Assembly: GCF_034555935.1 (NCBI RefSeq)
Contig: NZ_JAYDCJ010000003.1
Coordinates: forward strand, 1,240,001 to 1,304,000
Reading direction: 5' to 3'
Length of the DNA: 64,000 nucleotides
DNA from: Marinobacter qingdaonensis
Lineage (GTDB): Bacteria; Pseudomonadota; Gammaproteobacteria; Pseudomonadales; Oleiphilaceae
Under the pieces are notes generated by a model. The model was not told the DNA's origin. It searched no databases and worked only from the letters and a program-made list of their open reading frames with translations. Shown here in pieces: positions 24,383 through 34,221 of this stretch (the first letter of the stretch is position 1; the number at the start of each line of letters is the position of its first letter). The position numbers and the translations under genes are program-made.

Positions 24383-24844
24383 TTGTCAGCCAAGCTTAAG
24401 CAACTGGAAGACATTCTTCGCCCGGTGGTGGAAGGCCTCGGTTACGAATTCTGGGGCATCGAGTACCGCTCGCAGGGCCATTACTCCAAGCTTCGGGTGT
24501 TCATCGACAACCCGGAACAGGGGGTGTCGGTCGACGATTGTGAGAAAGTCAGTCGTCAGATCAGTGGTGTGATGGATGTGGAAGACCCCATCCAGACCGA
24601 ATATACCCTGGAAGTGTCATCGCCCGGAATGGATCGCCCGCTGTTCCGCCTGGAGCAGTATGAGGCGTTCGCGGGGCATCGGGTCCAGATCCGATTGCGC
24701 ATGGCCTACGAGGGGCGGCGCAAGTTCGAGGGCCTGCTGAAAGGCATTGAAGGTGACGATGTGGTTGTGGTGGTCGACGACCACGAGTATCTGCTGCCGT
24801 TCGAGAGCATTGAGCGGGCACACATCGTCCCGGTTTTTGAGTGA
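24383..24844 (+). CDS. rimP: Ribosome maturation factor RimP
   Basis: Assists assembly of the 30S subunit. The 153-residue protein has an N-terminal alpha/beta domain ([20 protein letters not shown]...LRVFID), the conserved [14 protein letters not shown] segment, and a C-terminal SH3-like domain. It starts at TTG 24383, with GGAG 10 nt upstream; no in-frame ATG is available nearby. It opens the rimP-nusA-infB-rbfA-truB-rpsO-pnp run. Confidence 0.96.
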   Translation: MSAKLKQLEDILRPVVEGLGYEFWGIEYRSQGHYSKLRVFIDNPEQGVSVDDCEKVSRQISGVMDVEDPIQTEYTLEVSSPGMDRPLFRLEQYEAFAGHRVQIRLRMAYEGRRKFEGLLKGIEGDDVVVVVDDHEYLLPFESIERAHIVPVFE

Positions 24845-24901
24845 ACACATCTGAATAACAGTCATTGGACGCACAGTCTATTTTGAGGGCAGGGCAATCG
24901 A

Positions 24902-26395
24902 ATGAGTAAAGAGATCTTGCTGGTGGTTGAGTCCGTCTCGAACGAGAAAGGAGTCGAGAAGGATGTGATTTTCGAGGCGATCGAACTCGCTCTCGCCACC
25001 GCGGCCAAAAAGCGGTACGAGGACGAAGAAGCCGACATTCGAGTGTCTATCGACCGTCGCACCGGCGAATACGAAACCTTCCGTCGCTGGCTGGTGGTCG
25101 ACAACGACGCCGTGCCAGCGCTGGGAACCGAGCTGACTCTGCAGGAAGCGGGTGACATCGACGAAGAGCTCAAACCGGGCGACATCCACGAAGAGAAGAT
25201 CGAGTCGGTGGCCTTCGGTCGGATTGGCGCCCAGGCGGCCAAGCAGATCATCTTCCAGAAAGTGCGTGAAGCCGAGCGCACCAAGATTGTCGACAGCTAC
25301 CGTGACCGGGTCAGTGAGCTGGTGTCCGGTACCGTCAAGAAGGTAACCCGCGACAACGTCATCGTTGACCTCGGCGCCAACGCCGAGGCCCTGCTGCCCC
25401 GGGAAAACCTGATTCCCCGGGAGACTTTCCGCATGGGCGACCGGGTTCGCTCCCTGCTGCTGGAGATCCGCACCGACCATCGCGGCCCGCAACTGATCCT
25501 CAGCCGTACCGCGCCGCAGATGCTGATCGAACTGTTCCGCATTGAAGTGCCTGAGATCGCCGAGGAGCTGATCGAGATCCGTGGTGCCGCCCGCGATCCG
25601 GGCTCCCGCGCCAAGATTGCCGTCAAGACCAACGACCGCCGGATCGATCCGGTCGGCGCCTGCGTCGGTATGCGTGGTTCGCGGGTTCAGGCCGTGTCCA
25701 ACGAACTCGGTGGTGAGCGCGTCGATATCGTGCTGTGGGACGACAACCCGGCCCAGCTGGTGATCAACGCCATGGCACCGGCCGAAGTCGCGTCCATCGT
25801 CATGGACGAGGACCGCCACACCATGGACGTCGCGGTTGCCGAAGACAACCTGGCCCAGGCCATTGGTCGTAACGGCCAGAACGTACGCCTGGCCACCGAC
25901 CTGACCGGCTGGACCCTGAACGTGATGACCGAGGAAGAAGCCGGCGAGCGTCAGGAACAGGAGTACAATCGTCTGGTTGAGCACTTCACCAGCAACCTGG
26001 ACGTCGACGACGAGTTTGCCGGCTTCCTGATTGAGGAAGGCTTCACTTCCATTGAAGAAGTGGCCTATGTCCCCATGGAAGAGATGCTGGCGATCGACGG
26101 CCTGGACGAAGAAACCGTCACCGAGCTGCGTCGCCGCGCCAAGGATGTCCTGTTGAACCAGGCCCTGGCCAGCGAGGAGGCGCTTGAGGGTGCCGAGCCG
26201 GCAGAAGACCTGCTGGGTATGGACGGCATGGACCGCGGACTGGCGTTCAAACTGGCCGGCATGGGCGTACGCACCATGGAAGATCTGGCCGAGCAGTCCG
26301 TAGGTGATTTGCTTGAGATTGAAGGTATGGATGAAGAGCGTGCCGGTCAGCTCATCATGACCGCACGTGCCCCCTGGTTCGAAGACCAGGCTTAA
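24902..26395 (+). CDS. nusA: Transcription termination/antitermination protein NusA
   Basis: RNA polymerase-bound factor in pausing, termination and antitermination. The 497-residue product starts [17 protein letters not shown], then S1 domain (about 135-200), KH1 and KH2 (with [21 protein letters not shown] and [11 protein letters not shown]), and two C-terminal helix-hairpin-helix acidic repeats (about 365-415 and 440-490). All domains of the E. coli protein are present. It precedes infB by 18 nt. Confidence 0.98.
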   Translation: MSKEILLVVESVSNEKGVEKDVIFEAIELALATAAKKRYEDEEADIRVSIDRRTGEYETFRRWLVVDNDAVPALGTELTLQEAGDIDEELKPGDIHEEKIESVAFGRIGAQAAKQIIFQKVREAERTKIVDSYRDRVSELVSGTVKKVTRDNVIVDLGANAEALLPRENLIPRETFRMGDRVRSLLLEIRTDHRGPQLILSRTAPQMLIELFRIEVPEIAEELIEIRGAARDPGSRAKIAVKTNDRRIDPVGACVGMRGSRVQAVSNELGGERVDIVLWDDNPAQLVINAMAPAEVASIVMDEDRHTMDVAVAEDNLAQAIGRNGQNVRLATDLTGWTLNVMTEEEAGERQEQEYNRLVEHFTSNLDVDDEFAGFLIEEGFTSIEEVAYVPMEEMLAIDGLDEETVTELRRRAKDVLLNQALASEEALEGAEPAEDLLGMDGMDRGLAFKLAGMGVRTMEDLAEQSVGDLLEIEGMDEERAGQLIMTARAPWFEDQA

Positions 26396-26413
26396 TTCGG
26401 GAGGAGGACCAGT

Positions 26414-28960
26414 ATGGCTGAAGTAACGGTAAAACAACTGGCCGATGACGTAGGCGCTCCCGTGGATCGTTTGCTGAAGCAGATCGTCGAGGCAGGCCTG
26501 AAGGCCCGCTCCGAAAACGACGCTGTCTCCAGCGATGAGAAGCAGCAGTTGCTGGCCTATTTGAGAAAGACACACGGTGAAGCGGATTCCGAGCCCCGCA
26601 AAATCACCCTGAAGCGTAAGACCACCACCACGCTGAAGGCGGGCAAGGCCAAGACCGTGAACGTGGAGGTGCGCAAGCGTCGGACCTACATCAAGCGCGC
26701 CGAGCTGCAGCCGGAGGCGGAAGCCCCGCAACCGGAAGCAGCCCAGGAAGAGCGCAAGCCGGAAGCGGCGCCGGTGGAAGAGGCGCCGAAGGTTGCCGCC
26801 GAGCAGGCGTCGACGCCTGAGGCGGAAGCTCCGGCCACCGAAGCCGCGGCCGAGGCGAAAGCCGATCCTGCGGCGGAAGAAGCACCGGCCAAAGCGGCCG
26901 AGCCGGAGCCGACTCCGGCCCCGGAAGACATGCCGATGCCGCCGCCTGAGGGTGATGGCAAGGATCGCAAGCCGAAGAAAAAGAAAGAAAAAGTTCGCGA
27001 GCGCGGCGATGAGATTGAGGAAGGCAAGCCGAAGAAGAAATCGGCGGGCCATCGTGGTCCACGCAGCCGGCCGGTGGAAGAGCCGATCGTCATTTCCGAC
27101 GATGAGGAAGAGACCACGCTGCGTAAACCGCTGCGTGCGAAAAAGAAACCCAAAGAGAAGCGTCACGGCTTCGAGAGGCCGACCAAACCAATGGTCAGAG
27201 AAGTAGAGATTCCGGAAACGATTACCGTCGGTGACCTTGCCCAACGCATGGCGGTCAAGGCGGCGGACGTGATCAAGACCCTGATGGGCATGGGCGTCAT
27301 GGCCACCATCAACCAGGCGCTGGACCAGGAAACCGCGGTGCTGGTCACCGAGGAACTTGGGCACAAGGTCAAGACTGTCAGCGAAGACGCGTTCGAGGAA
27401 GAGGTCCTGAGCGAGATCGCCTTCGAGGGCGGGGAAAAGACCAAGCGTGCACCGGTGGTGAGCGTTATGGGTCACGTTGACCACGGCAAAACGTCACTGC
27501 TGGACTACATTCGCCGCACCAAGGTGGCGTCTGGCGAGTCCGGCGGCATCACCCAGCACATCGGCGCCTACCACGTTGAGACCGATCAGGGCATGGTGTC
27601 CTTCCTGGATACCCCGGGCCACGCGGCCTTTACCGCGATGCGTGCCCGTGGTGCCCAGTGCACCGACATCGTGGTTCTGGTGGTGGCGGCCGATGACGGC
27701 GTCATGCCCCAGACCAAGGAAGCCGTCGATCACGCCCGCTCCGCCGGCGTCCCCATCGTGGTTGCTATCAACAAGATGGATAAGGAAGAGGCCGATCCGG
27801 ACCGGATCAAGACCGAACTGGCCGGGATGGAAGTGATTCCCGAGGACTGGGGCGGCGACGTGCAGTTCGTGCCGGTTTCTGCCCACACCGGGCAGGGCAT
27901 CGAGGAGCTGCTGGAAGCCCTGGTGTTGCAGGCCGAGATCCTCGAGCTGGAGGCCTCCGCCGACGCACCCGCCAAGGGTGTTGTGGTCGAGTCCAGCTTG
28001 GAGCGCGGTCGCGGTTCCGTGGCCACGGTTCTGGTACAGAACGGTACTCTGCGTCAGGGCGACATGGTTGTGGCCGGTTCCTACTTCGGTAAGGTCCGGG
28101 CCATGACCGACGAAGCCGGCAAGCAGACCAAAGAAGCCGGTCCGTCCATTCCGGTCGAGATCCTGGGCCTGAACGGCACGCCGGATGCCGGCGACGAGTT
28201 CTTTGCCGTTGCCGACGAAAAGAAAGCGAAAGAGCTGGCCGAGTTCCGTCAGACCCGCGAGCGTGAGCAGCGTTTGCAGCGTCAGCAGGCGGCCAAGCTC
28301 GAGAACCTGTTCGAGAACATGGGCAAGGACGAGGTCAAGACCCTCAACGTGGTGCTCAAGACCGACGTCCGCGGCTCCCTGGAGGCCATCTCCAAGGCCC
28401 TGCAGGATCTGGGCAACGACGAGGTTCAGGTCAAGATGGTGTCTTCCGGTGTTGGCGGTATCGCCGAGACCGACGTCAGCCTGGCCATGGCGACCAACGC
28501 GGTCATCTTCGGCTTCAACGTACGGGCCGATGCCGCCGCCAAGCGCCTGGTGGAGCAGGAAGGTCTGGACCTGCGCTACTACAGCATCATCTACAACCTG
28601 ATCGACGACGTGAAAGCGGCCCTGACCGGCATGCTGGCGCCGGAATTCCGCGAGGACATCGTGGGTATCGCCGATGTTCGCGACGTATTCCGGTCGCCGA
28701 AGTTTGGCCAGGTGGCTGGCTGCATGGTCACCGAGGGTGTGGTCTACCGGAACAAGCCGATCCGGGTGCTGCGCGATAACGTGGTGATCTTCGAGGGCGA
28801 GCTGGAATCCCTGCGCCGCTACAAGGACGACGTGCCGGAAGTTCGTAACGGCATGGAGTGCGGTATCGGCGTTAAGGGCTACGACGTCAAGGTCGGCGAC
28901 CAGATCGAGGTCTTTGACCGCGTTCGCGTCGAGCGTCAGCTCGAGTCCACGGGGGCCTGA
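26414..28960 (+). CDS. infB: Translation initiation factor IF-2
   Basis: GTPase that places initiator tRNA on the ribosome. The 848-residue product has an N-terminal IF2 subdomain ([18 protein letters not shown]), a low-complexity Ala/Glu/Pro- and then Lys-rich stretch at about 95-225, a second IF2_N region, the G domain with GHVDHGKT near residue 353, DTPGH and NKMD, and domains II-IV. The ATG follows GGGAGGAGG. The stop overlaps the rbfA start (TGATG). Confidence 0.98.
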   Translation: MAEVTVKQLADDVGAPVDRLLKQIVEAGLKARSENDAVSSDEKQQLLAYLRKTHGEADSEPRKITLKRKTTTTLKAGKAKTVNVEVRKRRTYIKRAELQPEAEAPQPEAAQEERKPEAAPVEEAPKVAAEQASTPEAEAPATEAAAEAKADPAAEEAPAKAAEPEPTPAPEDMPMPPPEGDGKDRKPKKKKEKVRERGDEIEEGKPKKKSAGHRGPRSRPVEEPIVISDDEEETTLRKPLRAKKKPKEKRHGFERPTKPMVREVEIPETITVGDLAQRMAVKAADVIKTLMGMGVMATINQALDQETAVLVTEELGHKVKTVSEDAFEEEVLSEIAFEGGEKTKRAPVVSVMGHVDHGKTSLLDYIRRTKVASGESGGITQHIGAYHVETDQGMVSFLDTPGHAAFTAMRARGAQCTDIVVLVVAADDGVMPQTKEAVDHARSAGVPIVVAINKMDKEEADPDRIKTELAGMEVIPEDWGGDVQFVPVSAHTGQGIEELLEALVLQAEILELEASADAPAKGVVVESSLERGRGSVATVLVQNGTLRQGDMVVAGSYFGKVRAMTDEAGKQTKEAGPSIPVEILGLNGTPDAGDEFFAVADEKKAKELAEFRQTREREQRLQRQQAAKLENLFENMGKDEVKTLNVVLKTDVRGSLEAISKALQDLGNDEVQVKMVSSGVGGIAETDVSLAMATNAVIFGFNVRADAAAKRLVEQEGLDLRYYSIIYNLIDDVKAALTGMLAPEFREDIVGIADVRDVFRSPKFGQVAGCMVTEGVVYRNKPIRVLRDNVVIFEGELESLRRYKDDVPEVRNGMECGIGVKGYDVKVGDQIEVFDRVRVERQLESTGA

Positions 28961-29385
28961 TGCCGAGAGAGTTCAGTCGTATTGATCGCATCGGCGATCA
29001 GATGCAGCGGGAACTGGCCCAGCTGATCCAGCGGGAGGTCAAGGACCCGCGGGTCGGGCTGGTCACGGTCAATGCCGTCAAGGTCAGCCGGGACCTGGGC
29101 TATGCCGATGTCTACGTGTCGCTGCTGTCCACCGAGGAGCTGGGTGAGGAATCGCCCCAGGTGCAGGACTCCCTGAAGGTGCTGAGCAAGGCCTCGGGAT
29201 TCCTGCGCGGCCAGGTCGGACGGGCCATGAAGCTGCGGGTAGTGCCCCAGCTTCGGTTCCATTTCGACACGCTCCAGGGCTACAGCCGCAAGATGGACAG
29301 CCTCATTCGCGAGGCCGTGGGCGACAAGCCCGCGGTGGAGCAGGATGGGGACGACACTCAGGACGATCCGGAGCAGAAGGCTTGA
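28960..29385 (+). CDS. rbfA: Ribosome-binding factor A
   Basis: KH-fold protein needed for 16S rRNA 5'-end maturation. The 141-residue protein has [22 protein letters not shown] at the start and the [13 protein letters not shown] segment later, followed by an acidic tail. The ATG overlaps the infB stop, and the stop overlaps the truB TTG start. Confidence 0.97.
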   Translation: MPREFSRIDRIGDQMQRELAQLIQREVKDPRVGLVTVNAVKVSRDLGYADVYVSLLSTEELGEESPQVQDSLKVLSKASGFLRGQVGRAMKLRVVPQLRFHFDTLQGYSRKMDSLIREAVGDKPAVEQDGDDTQDDPEQKA

Positions 29386-30317
29386 GTCGCCGACGCAAAG
29401 GTCGTGACGTAAACGGCATCCTGGTCATCGACAAGCCTCAGGGTGTGACCTCCAATGGCATCCTGCAACAGGTCAAGCGCCTGTACGGTGCGGCCAAAGC
29501 CGGCCACACCGGGGCGCTGGATCCCCTGGCGACCGGGGTGCTGCCGCTGTGTTTTGGTGAGGCCACCAAGTTCTCACAGATGATGCTGGACAGCGACAAG
29601 GCCTACATCGCCACCGCCCGCCTGGGCGTTCGCACCGAAACCGGTGACAGCGAGGGTGCCGTGGTCGAGGAGAAGCCGGTACCGGCGGAGCTCTCGGCCG
29701 AGGTCCTGGAGCCGCTGCTTGACCGATTCCGCGGCGACATCCAGCAAATTCCTTCCATGTATTCGGCCCTCAAGCACAAGGGTCGTCCCCTGTACGAGTA
29801 TGCCCGCGAAGGCATCGAGGTGGAGCGGCCGGCTCGACCGGTGACCATCTACCAGCTCGATTTGCTGGCCGTGCGCGCCAATGAGATCGATCTGGCAGTC
29901 AGCTGCACCAAGGGTACGTACATTCGCTCACTGGTTGAGGATATCGGCGAAGCCCTTGGCTGTGGCGCTCATGTGACCGCCCTGCGCCGCACCATGGCCT
30001 CGGGGTTCACTCTGGACCACGTGCATAAGGTCCCGGATCTGGAGGCAAAACGGGAGCTGGGCGAAAGCCTGGATGGCCTGTTGGTGGCACCAGATGCGGC
30101 CTTGTCGATGTTTCCGGAGGTGCAGCTGGCGGGCCCGTCGCTGGTGTCGATATTGAATGGACAACCGGTTAGAATAACCGGTCAATCGCTTGAAGGCTTT
30201 GTGCGTGTATACGGCAGCAAGGGCTTCGTGGGGTTGGCGGAAGCAATCACGGACGGCGAGGCGGTTCAGCTTGTGCCCCGTCGTCTGGTGAAGAACAGCG
30301 ATCAACGCAAGGCGTGA
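29382..30317 (+). CDS. truB: tRNA pseudouridine(55) synthase TruB
   Basis: Forms pseudouridine 55 in the T-loop of tRNAs. The 311-residue product has [15 protein letters not shown] with the catalytic Asp near residue 48, the [18 protein letters not shown] motif and the C-terminal PUA-like domain. The start is TTG 29382, overlapping the rbfA stop, and gives [19 protein letters not shown], the normal N-terminus. rpsO follows after 72 nt. Confidence 0.97.
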   Translation: MSRRRKGRDVNGILVIDKPQGVTSNGILQQVKRLYGAAKAGHTGALDPLATGVLPLCFGEATKFSQMMLDSDKAYIATARLGVRTETGDSEGAVVEEKPVPAELSAEVLEPLLDRFRGDIQQIPSMYSALKHKGRPLYEYAREGIEVERPARPVTIYQLDLLAVRANEIDLAVSCTKGTYIRSLVEDIGEALGCGAHVTALRRTMASGFTLDHVHKVPDLEAKRELGESLDGLLVAPDAALSMFPEVQLAGPSLVSILNGQPVRITGQSLEGFVRVYGSKGFVGLAEAITDGEAVQLVPRRLVKNSDQRKA

Positions 30318-30389
30318 CGCTGGTTAGCCGGGCTGTAGAGATGCGCGGTTCGGCCGTATTCGAGAGCATCGCAAACAATGAGGTGAAAT

Positions 30390-30659
30390 ATGGCACTGTC
30401 TGCCAGTGAGAAATCACAGATCGTTAAGGATTTTCAGCAAGGTGAAGGCGATACCGGTTCCCCTGAAGTTCAGGTGGCACTGCTGAGCGCCAACATCAAC
30501 AAGCTGCAGGATCACTTCAAGACCAACAAGCAGGATCATCATTCCCGCCGTGGTCTGATCCGGATGGTAAACCAGCGTCGTAAGCTGCTGGACTACCTCA
30601 AGCGCAAGAACGCCGATCGTTACCTGGAGCTCATCCAGCGTCTGGGTCTGCGTCGCTAA
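30390..30659 (+). CDS. rpsO: 30S ribosomal protein S15
   Basis: Binds 16S rRNA early in 30S assembly. The 89-residue product matches S15 end to end ([47 protein letters not shown]). It precedes pnp, as in most proteobacteria, with a 350-nt gap containing a terminator and a long hairpin. Confidence 0.99.
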   Translation: MALSASEKSQIVKDFQQGEGDTGSPEVQVALLSANINKLQDHFKTNKQDHHSRRGLIRMVNQRRKLLDYLKRKNADRYLELIQRLGLRR

Positions 30660-30710
30660 TCCGGTCTTATCGACCTGAAGGCTGCCAGGGCCTGCGCCCC
30701 GGCACGCCGG

Positions 30711-30750
30711 CAACCGGTAGATCCGTTTCGGGTCTGCCGGTTGTGCTTTT
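30711..30750 (+). terminator. Intrinsic terminator after rpsO
   Basis: A 14-bp stem (CAACCGGTAGATCC with GGGTCTGCCGGTTG, two G-U pairs), loop GTTTC, followed by TGCTTTTC. It partly separates rpsO and pnp transcripts. Confidence 0.82.
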
Positions 30751-30827
30751 CTCATCAGCAATTCTGTAGCCACTGTGTAGCTGAGACCGGGAGATTCCCT
30801 GTCGTCATGGAAAGCCGAAATTGATAG

Positions 30828-30899
30828 CAGGTTGTTGAAAAGCCCGGGTGGGTCATTGAGTGAATGCCCATGCCACTGCCGGGGTTTTGCAACAGCCTG
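30828..30899 (+). promoter_or_regulatory. Long imperfect hairpin in the pnp leader
   Basis: CAGGTTGTTG (30828-30837) pairs with CAACAGCCTG (30890-30899); AAAA/TTTT and CCCGG/CCGGG continue the stem with single bulges, and an inner CATT/AATG-GGG/CCC hairpin tops it. Such a stem upstream of pnp is the RNase III target used for autoregulation in E. coli. The terminal sequence also resembles inverted repeats of some insertion sequences, so a MITE origin is possible. The rest of the 350-nt gap shows no gene. Confidence 0.6.
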
Positions 30900-31009
30900 T
30901 TAGCTTTCAGACGGGTTACCTTTCGGATCACACAGTCACCTGCAGACCACAACCGGGCGCATGGGCGCGCGGTTGCATCAATCAGGCACTGAGTTATCAG
31001 GAGTTTTTT

Positions 31010-33130
31010 GTGGATCTGAAACCTGTAAAGAAAACCTTTGAGCTGGGCGGCAAGACCGTCACTCTGGAAACCGGTCGCATTGCCCGTCAGGCCACCGGCG
31101 CCGTTCTGGTCACCATCGACGACGTATCCGTGCTGGGTACCGTGGTGGGTGCCAAGGAGCCGAAGCCGGGTCAGGGCTTTTTCCCGCTGACCGTAAACTA
31201 CACCGAGAAGACCTACGCCGTGGGCAAGATCCCGGGTGGCTTCTTCAAGCGTGAAGGTCGTCCGTCCGAGAAGGAAACCCTGACTTCCCGCCTGATCGAC
31301 CGTCCGATTCGTCCGCTGTTCCCGAACGGTTACATGAACGAAGTCCAGGTCGTGCTGACTGTCATGTCCGCCAACAAGACCCAGGATCCGGACATCGCCG
31401 CGATGCTGGCGGCTTCTGCGGCTCTGTCGATTTCCGGTATTCCGTTCGACGGCCCCATCGGTGCATCCCGCGTGGCCTTCACCAACGAGCGCGGTTACTT
31501 CCTGAACCCGACCTTCGAAGAGCTGGAAACCTCGCTGCTGGACATGGTGGTCGCTGGCACCGAAGACGCGGTGCTGATGGTAGAGTCCGAGGCCAAGGGC
31601 CTGACCGAAGACCAGATGCTGGGTGGTGTGCTGTTCGCGCACCAGGAAATGCAGGTTGCGGTTAACGCCATCAAGGAATTCGCTGCTGAGATTGGCAAGC
31701 CGCGCTGGGACTGGACCCCGGAAGCCGAGAACACCGAGCTGCTGAACGCCATCAAGGCCGAGTTCGCCGGTGCCATCGAAGAAGCCTACAGCATCCGTGA
31801 CAAGATGGACCGCTACGCGCGTCTGGGTGAGATCAAGACCGCCGCGGTTGAGAAGTTTGCGGGCGAAGAGGAAGGCCAGCCTTCCGGTGACGAGGTCAAG
31901 AAGTACTTCGGCAAGATCGAGAAGTCGGTTGTTCGTCAGCAGGTTATCGACGGCAAGCCGCGTATTGATGGCCGTGACAACAAGACCGTGCGTCCGATCG
32001 AAATCGAAGTGGGCGTTTTGCCGAGCACTCACGGTTCCGCTCTGTTCACCCGTGGTGAAACTCAGGCCATCGTAACGACCACCCTGGGTACTGCTCGTGA
32101 TATGCAGATCATCGACGCCCTGGAAGGCGAGCGTAAGGACCCGTTCCTGTTCCACTACAACTTCCCTCCCTACTCCGTGGGCGAAGCGGGCCGTATGGGC
32201 AGCCCCGGTCGTCGTGAGATCGGTCACGGTCGTCTGGCCAAGCGCGGTATCGCCGCGGTTATGCCGACCATCGACGAGTTCCCGTACACCATCCGTGCGG
32301 TGTCCGAGATCACCGAATCCAACGGTTCCAGCTCCATGGCCTCAGTCTGTGGTTCGAGCCTGGCCCTGATGGACGCGGGTGTGCCGCTGAAGGCGCCGGT
32401 TGCCGGTATCGCCATGGGTCTGGTCAAGGAAGGCGACAAGTTTGCCGTTCTGACCGACATCCTGGGTGACGAGGACCACCTGGGCGACATGGACTTCAAG
32501 GTTGCCGGTACCAAAGACGGTGTGACTGCTCTGCAGATGGACATCAAGATCAACGGTATCACCGACGAGATCATGGAGCTGGCTCTGGAGCAGGCTCAGG
32601 AAGCACGTCTGCATATCCTGGGCGAGATGAACAAAGTGATTGCCGAGTCCCGTTCGGAGCTGTCCGCGCGTGCACCGAGCATCACCACCATCAAGATCAA
32701 CCCGGACAAGATCCGTGACGTGATTGGTAAGGGTGGCGCCACCATCCGTTCCATCTGCGACGAGACCGGTGCCTCCATCGATCTGGACGACGACGGCAAC
32801 GTGAAGATCTACGCCGACAACCAGGAAGCCGCCCAGGCGGCGGTTAACCGGGTGAAGGAAATCACCGCGGAAATCGAAGTGGGCGCGATCTACAAGGGCC
32901 GCGTTGAGCGCATCGTGGACTTTGGTGCTTTCGTTAACATCCTGCCGGGCAAGGATGGTCTGGTGCACATCTCCCAGATCTCCGAGCGTCGCATCGAGAA
33001 CGTGACTGACGAGCTGAGCGAAGGTCAGGAAGTTCTGGTCAAGGTGCTGGATGTGGACAACCGTGGTCGCGTTAAGCTGTCCATGAAGGAAGTTCAGGAA
33101 GGCGAGCAGCCGACTGACTTTTCTGCCTGA
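31010..33130 (+). CDS. pnp: Polyribonucleotide nucleotidyltransferase (PNPase)
   Basis: Phosphorolytic 3'-5' exoribonuclease and part of the RNA degradosome. The 706-residue product has two RNase PH domains separated by a helical domain, the [12 protein letters not shown] and [14 protein letters not shown] substrate loops, a KH domain ([15 protein letters not shown]) and an S1 domain ([21 protein letters not shown]). The start is GTG 31010 with AGGAG 6 nt upstream; the frame extending to 30860 runs through the leader hairpin. The C-terminal extension past S1 is short. Confidence 0.98.
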   Translation: MDLKPVKKTFELGGKTVTLETGRIARQATGAVLVTIDDVSVLGTVVGAKEPKPGQGFFPLTVNYTEKTYAVGKIPGGFFKREGRPSEKETLTSRLIDRPIRPLFPNGYMNEVQVVLTVMSANKTQDPDIAAMLAASAALSISGIPFDGPIGASRVAFTNERGYFLNPTFEELETSLLDMVVAGTEDAVLMVESEAKGLTEDQMLGGVLFAHQEMQVAVNAIKEFAAEIGKPRWDWTPEAENTELLNAIKAEFAGAIEEAYSIRDKMDRYARLGEIKTAAVEKFAGEEEGQPSGDEVKKYFGKIEKSVVRQQVIDGKPRIDGRDNKTVRPIEIEVGVLPSTHGSALFTRGETQAIVTTTLGTARDMQIIDALEGERKDPFLFHYNFPPYSVGEAGRMGSPGRREIGHGRLAKRGIAAVMPTIDEFPYTIRAVSEITESNGSSSMASVCGSSLALMDAGVPLKAPVAGIAMGLVKEGDKFAVLTDILGDEDHLGDMDFKVAGTKDGVTALQMDIKINGITDEIMELALEQAQEARLHILGEMNKVIAESRSELSARAPSITTIKINPDKIRDVIGKGGATIRSICDETGASIDLDDDGNVKIYADNQEAAQAAVNRVKEITAEIEVGAIYKGRVERIVDFGAFVNILPGKDGLVHISQISERRIENVTDELSEGQEVLVKVLDVDNRGRVKLSMKEVQEGEQPTDFSA

Positions 33131-33155
33131 TAGCTGACCGCTAGTCGGTTCTGAG

Positions 33156-33188
33156 AAACCCGCCTTTCCGTTGGATTGGCGGGTTTTT
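33156..33188 (+). terminator. Intrinsic terminator after pnp
   Basis: AAACCCGCC / GGCGGGTTT stem, 13-nt loop, followed by TTCTTTTTC. Confidence 0.9.
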
Positions 33189-33221
33189 CTTTTTCTGTCT
33201 CTCTGGTTTCGGTGGAGGCGA

Positions 33222-33323
33222 CTGTTGAGGGCTAGTTTTCAAAACACGCTACGAGCACATCCATGTGCGCTTGTTTCGGGCCGTCCTTGGCCCTCAACAG
33301 TTTTGAAAACTAGCCCTCAACAG
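33222..33323. repeat. 102-nt element with perfect 24-bp terminal inverted repeats
   Basis: Arms 33222-33245 and 33300-33323 are exact reverse complements (starting CTGTTGAGGGCTAG). The core carries a GCACAT/ATGTGC hairpin, a GGCC/GGCC pair around a TCCTT-type loop, and a second copy of GCCCTCAACAG at 33290-33300. It fills the gap between convergent pnp and the hydrolase gene. It looks like a MITE or palindromic intergenic repeat; no coding frame is present. Confidence 0.85.
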
Positions 33324-33327
33324 CCGC

Positions 33328-34221
33328 TCACAGCTGTTCAGTGGCGTCAAAGAGGAAATCCAGAAATTTCTGTTTGTAGGCAGGAATCACGAATGTTGAG
33401 GCGTGCGGTGTATCGGTCTGGAGGAATCGCTTAGGCTCCTCAGCGGCCTTATACAGCTTTTTCCCATGGTGAAAGGGGATGATTCCGTCCCGAACACTGT
33501 GAATCACCATGACCGGCACCGGGCTGATGGTGTCGATGCGGTCGATGGCTTCGTACTCGTCGGTGATGGTCCAGCTCAGTGGTGCCTGCAATAGCCAGGT
33601 CAGCCATACACTGCCGAGTTTTTCGCGGGCAATTCCCCGGAAACCGGTGAAGGTGCCATCGACAACGACCCCCGCTAATGGCGGTTCCTCGCTGCGTTTT
33701 ACCCATTCGCTGGCCAGGGGAATGCCCAGGGCCCCACCCAGGCTTTGCCCCAGGATGAACACTCGGTCGTCTCTCACCTGAGGGTGTTCCGAGAGCCAGC
33801 GCAGTCCGATCTCGGCGTCGTGCAGGGCGCCTTCGATGTCCGGGGCGCCGGTGGATTTGCCGTAGCCGCGGTAATCGAGGGTGAACACGTTGTAGCCCTC
33901 CGCCGGCAGCCAGGCCACGTTCAGGATGTGGCTGCTGATGTTCTGGGCGTTGCCGTGCAGGAAATACACGGTGCCGCGGGCCTTGCCGTCGGGATGTTGG
34001 GCGGGCAGCCACCAGCCGTGCAGGGTCTCGCCGTCGGCGGTGTCCAGGTAGACGTCTTCGTAGTCGAGGTTCAGTCGGTCCGGGGTGATGTAGGTCACCT
34101 TGTCCGGAAAGAAGAACACGGACGAGCAGCCGCTCAGCATGGTGGTGGCCAGCAGGGCCAGTAACCCGGTGGCGCGATTGCCGAGGGTGGTCAGAAGTAG
34201 GCGTGGATTCCGGCTTGCCAT
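33328..34221 (-). CDS. Lipoprotein alpha/beta hydrolase
   Basis: A 297-residue serine hydrolase of the BEM46/ABHD13-like group, predicted to be anchored in the envelope: the signal peptide ends with lipobox LSGC (Cys32). The fold is supported by FLHGNAQN (oxyanion region), DYRGYGKS, the nucleophile elbow GQSLGG, and the late Asp/His region (HSVRDGIIP and DTPHAST). Substrate unknown. Its start overlaps the end of the DUF4105 gene by 31 nt, so the two are probably translated together. Confidence 0.87.
   Translation of the reverse strand: MASRNPRLLLTTLGNRATGLLALLATTMLSGCSSVFFFPDKVTYITPDRLNLDYEDVYLDTADGETLHGWWLPAQHPDGKARGTVYFLHGNAQNISSHILNVAWLPAEGYNVFTLDYRGYGKSTGAPDIEGALHDAEIGLRWLSEHPQVRDDRVFILGQSLGGALGIPLASEWVKRSEEPPLAGVVVDGTFTGFRGIAREKLGSVWLTWLLQAPLSWTITDEYEAIDRIDTISPVPVMVIHSVRDGIIPFHHGKKLYKAAEEPKRFLQTDTPHASTFVIPAYKQKFLDFLFDATEQL

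Noticed and set aside
24878..27484. 868-codon minus-strand frame opposite nusA and infB
   Set aside because: Antisense shadow of two core genes, low-complexity composition, no ribosome site or domain.
33222..33323. CRISPR repeat or complete insertion sequence
   Set aside because: Only one inverted unit, no spacer array, no transposase frame.
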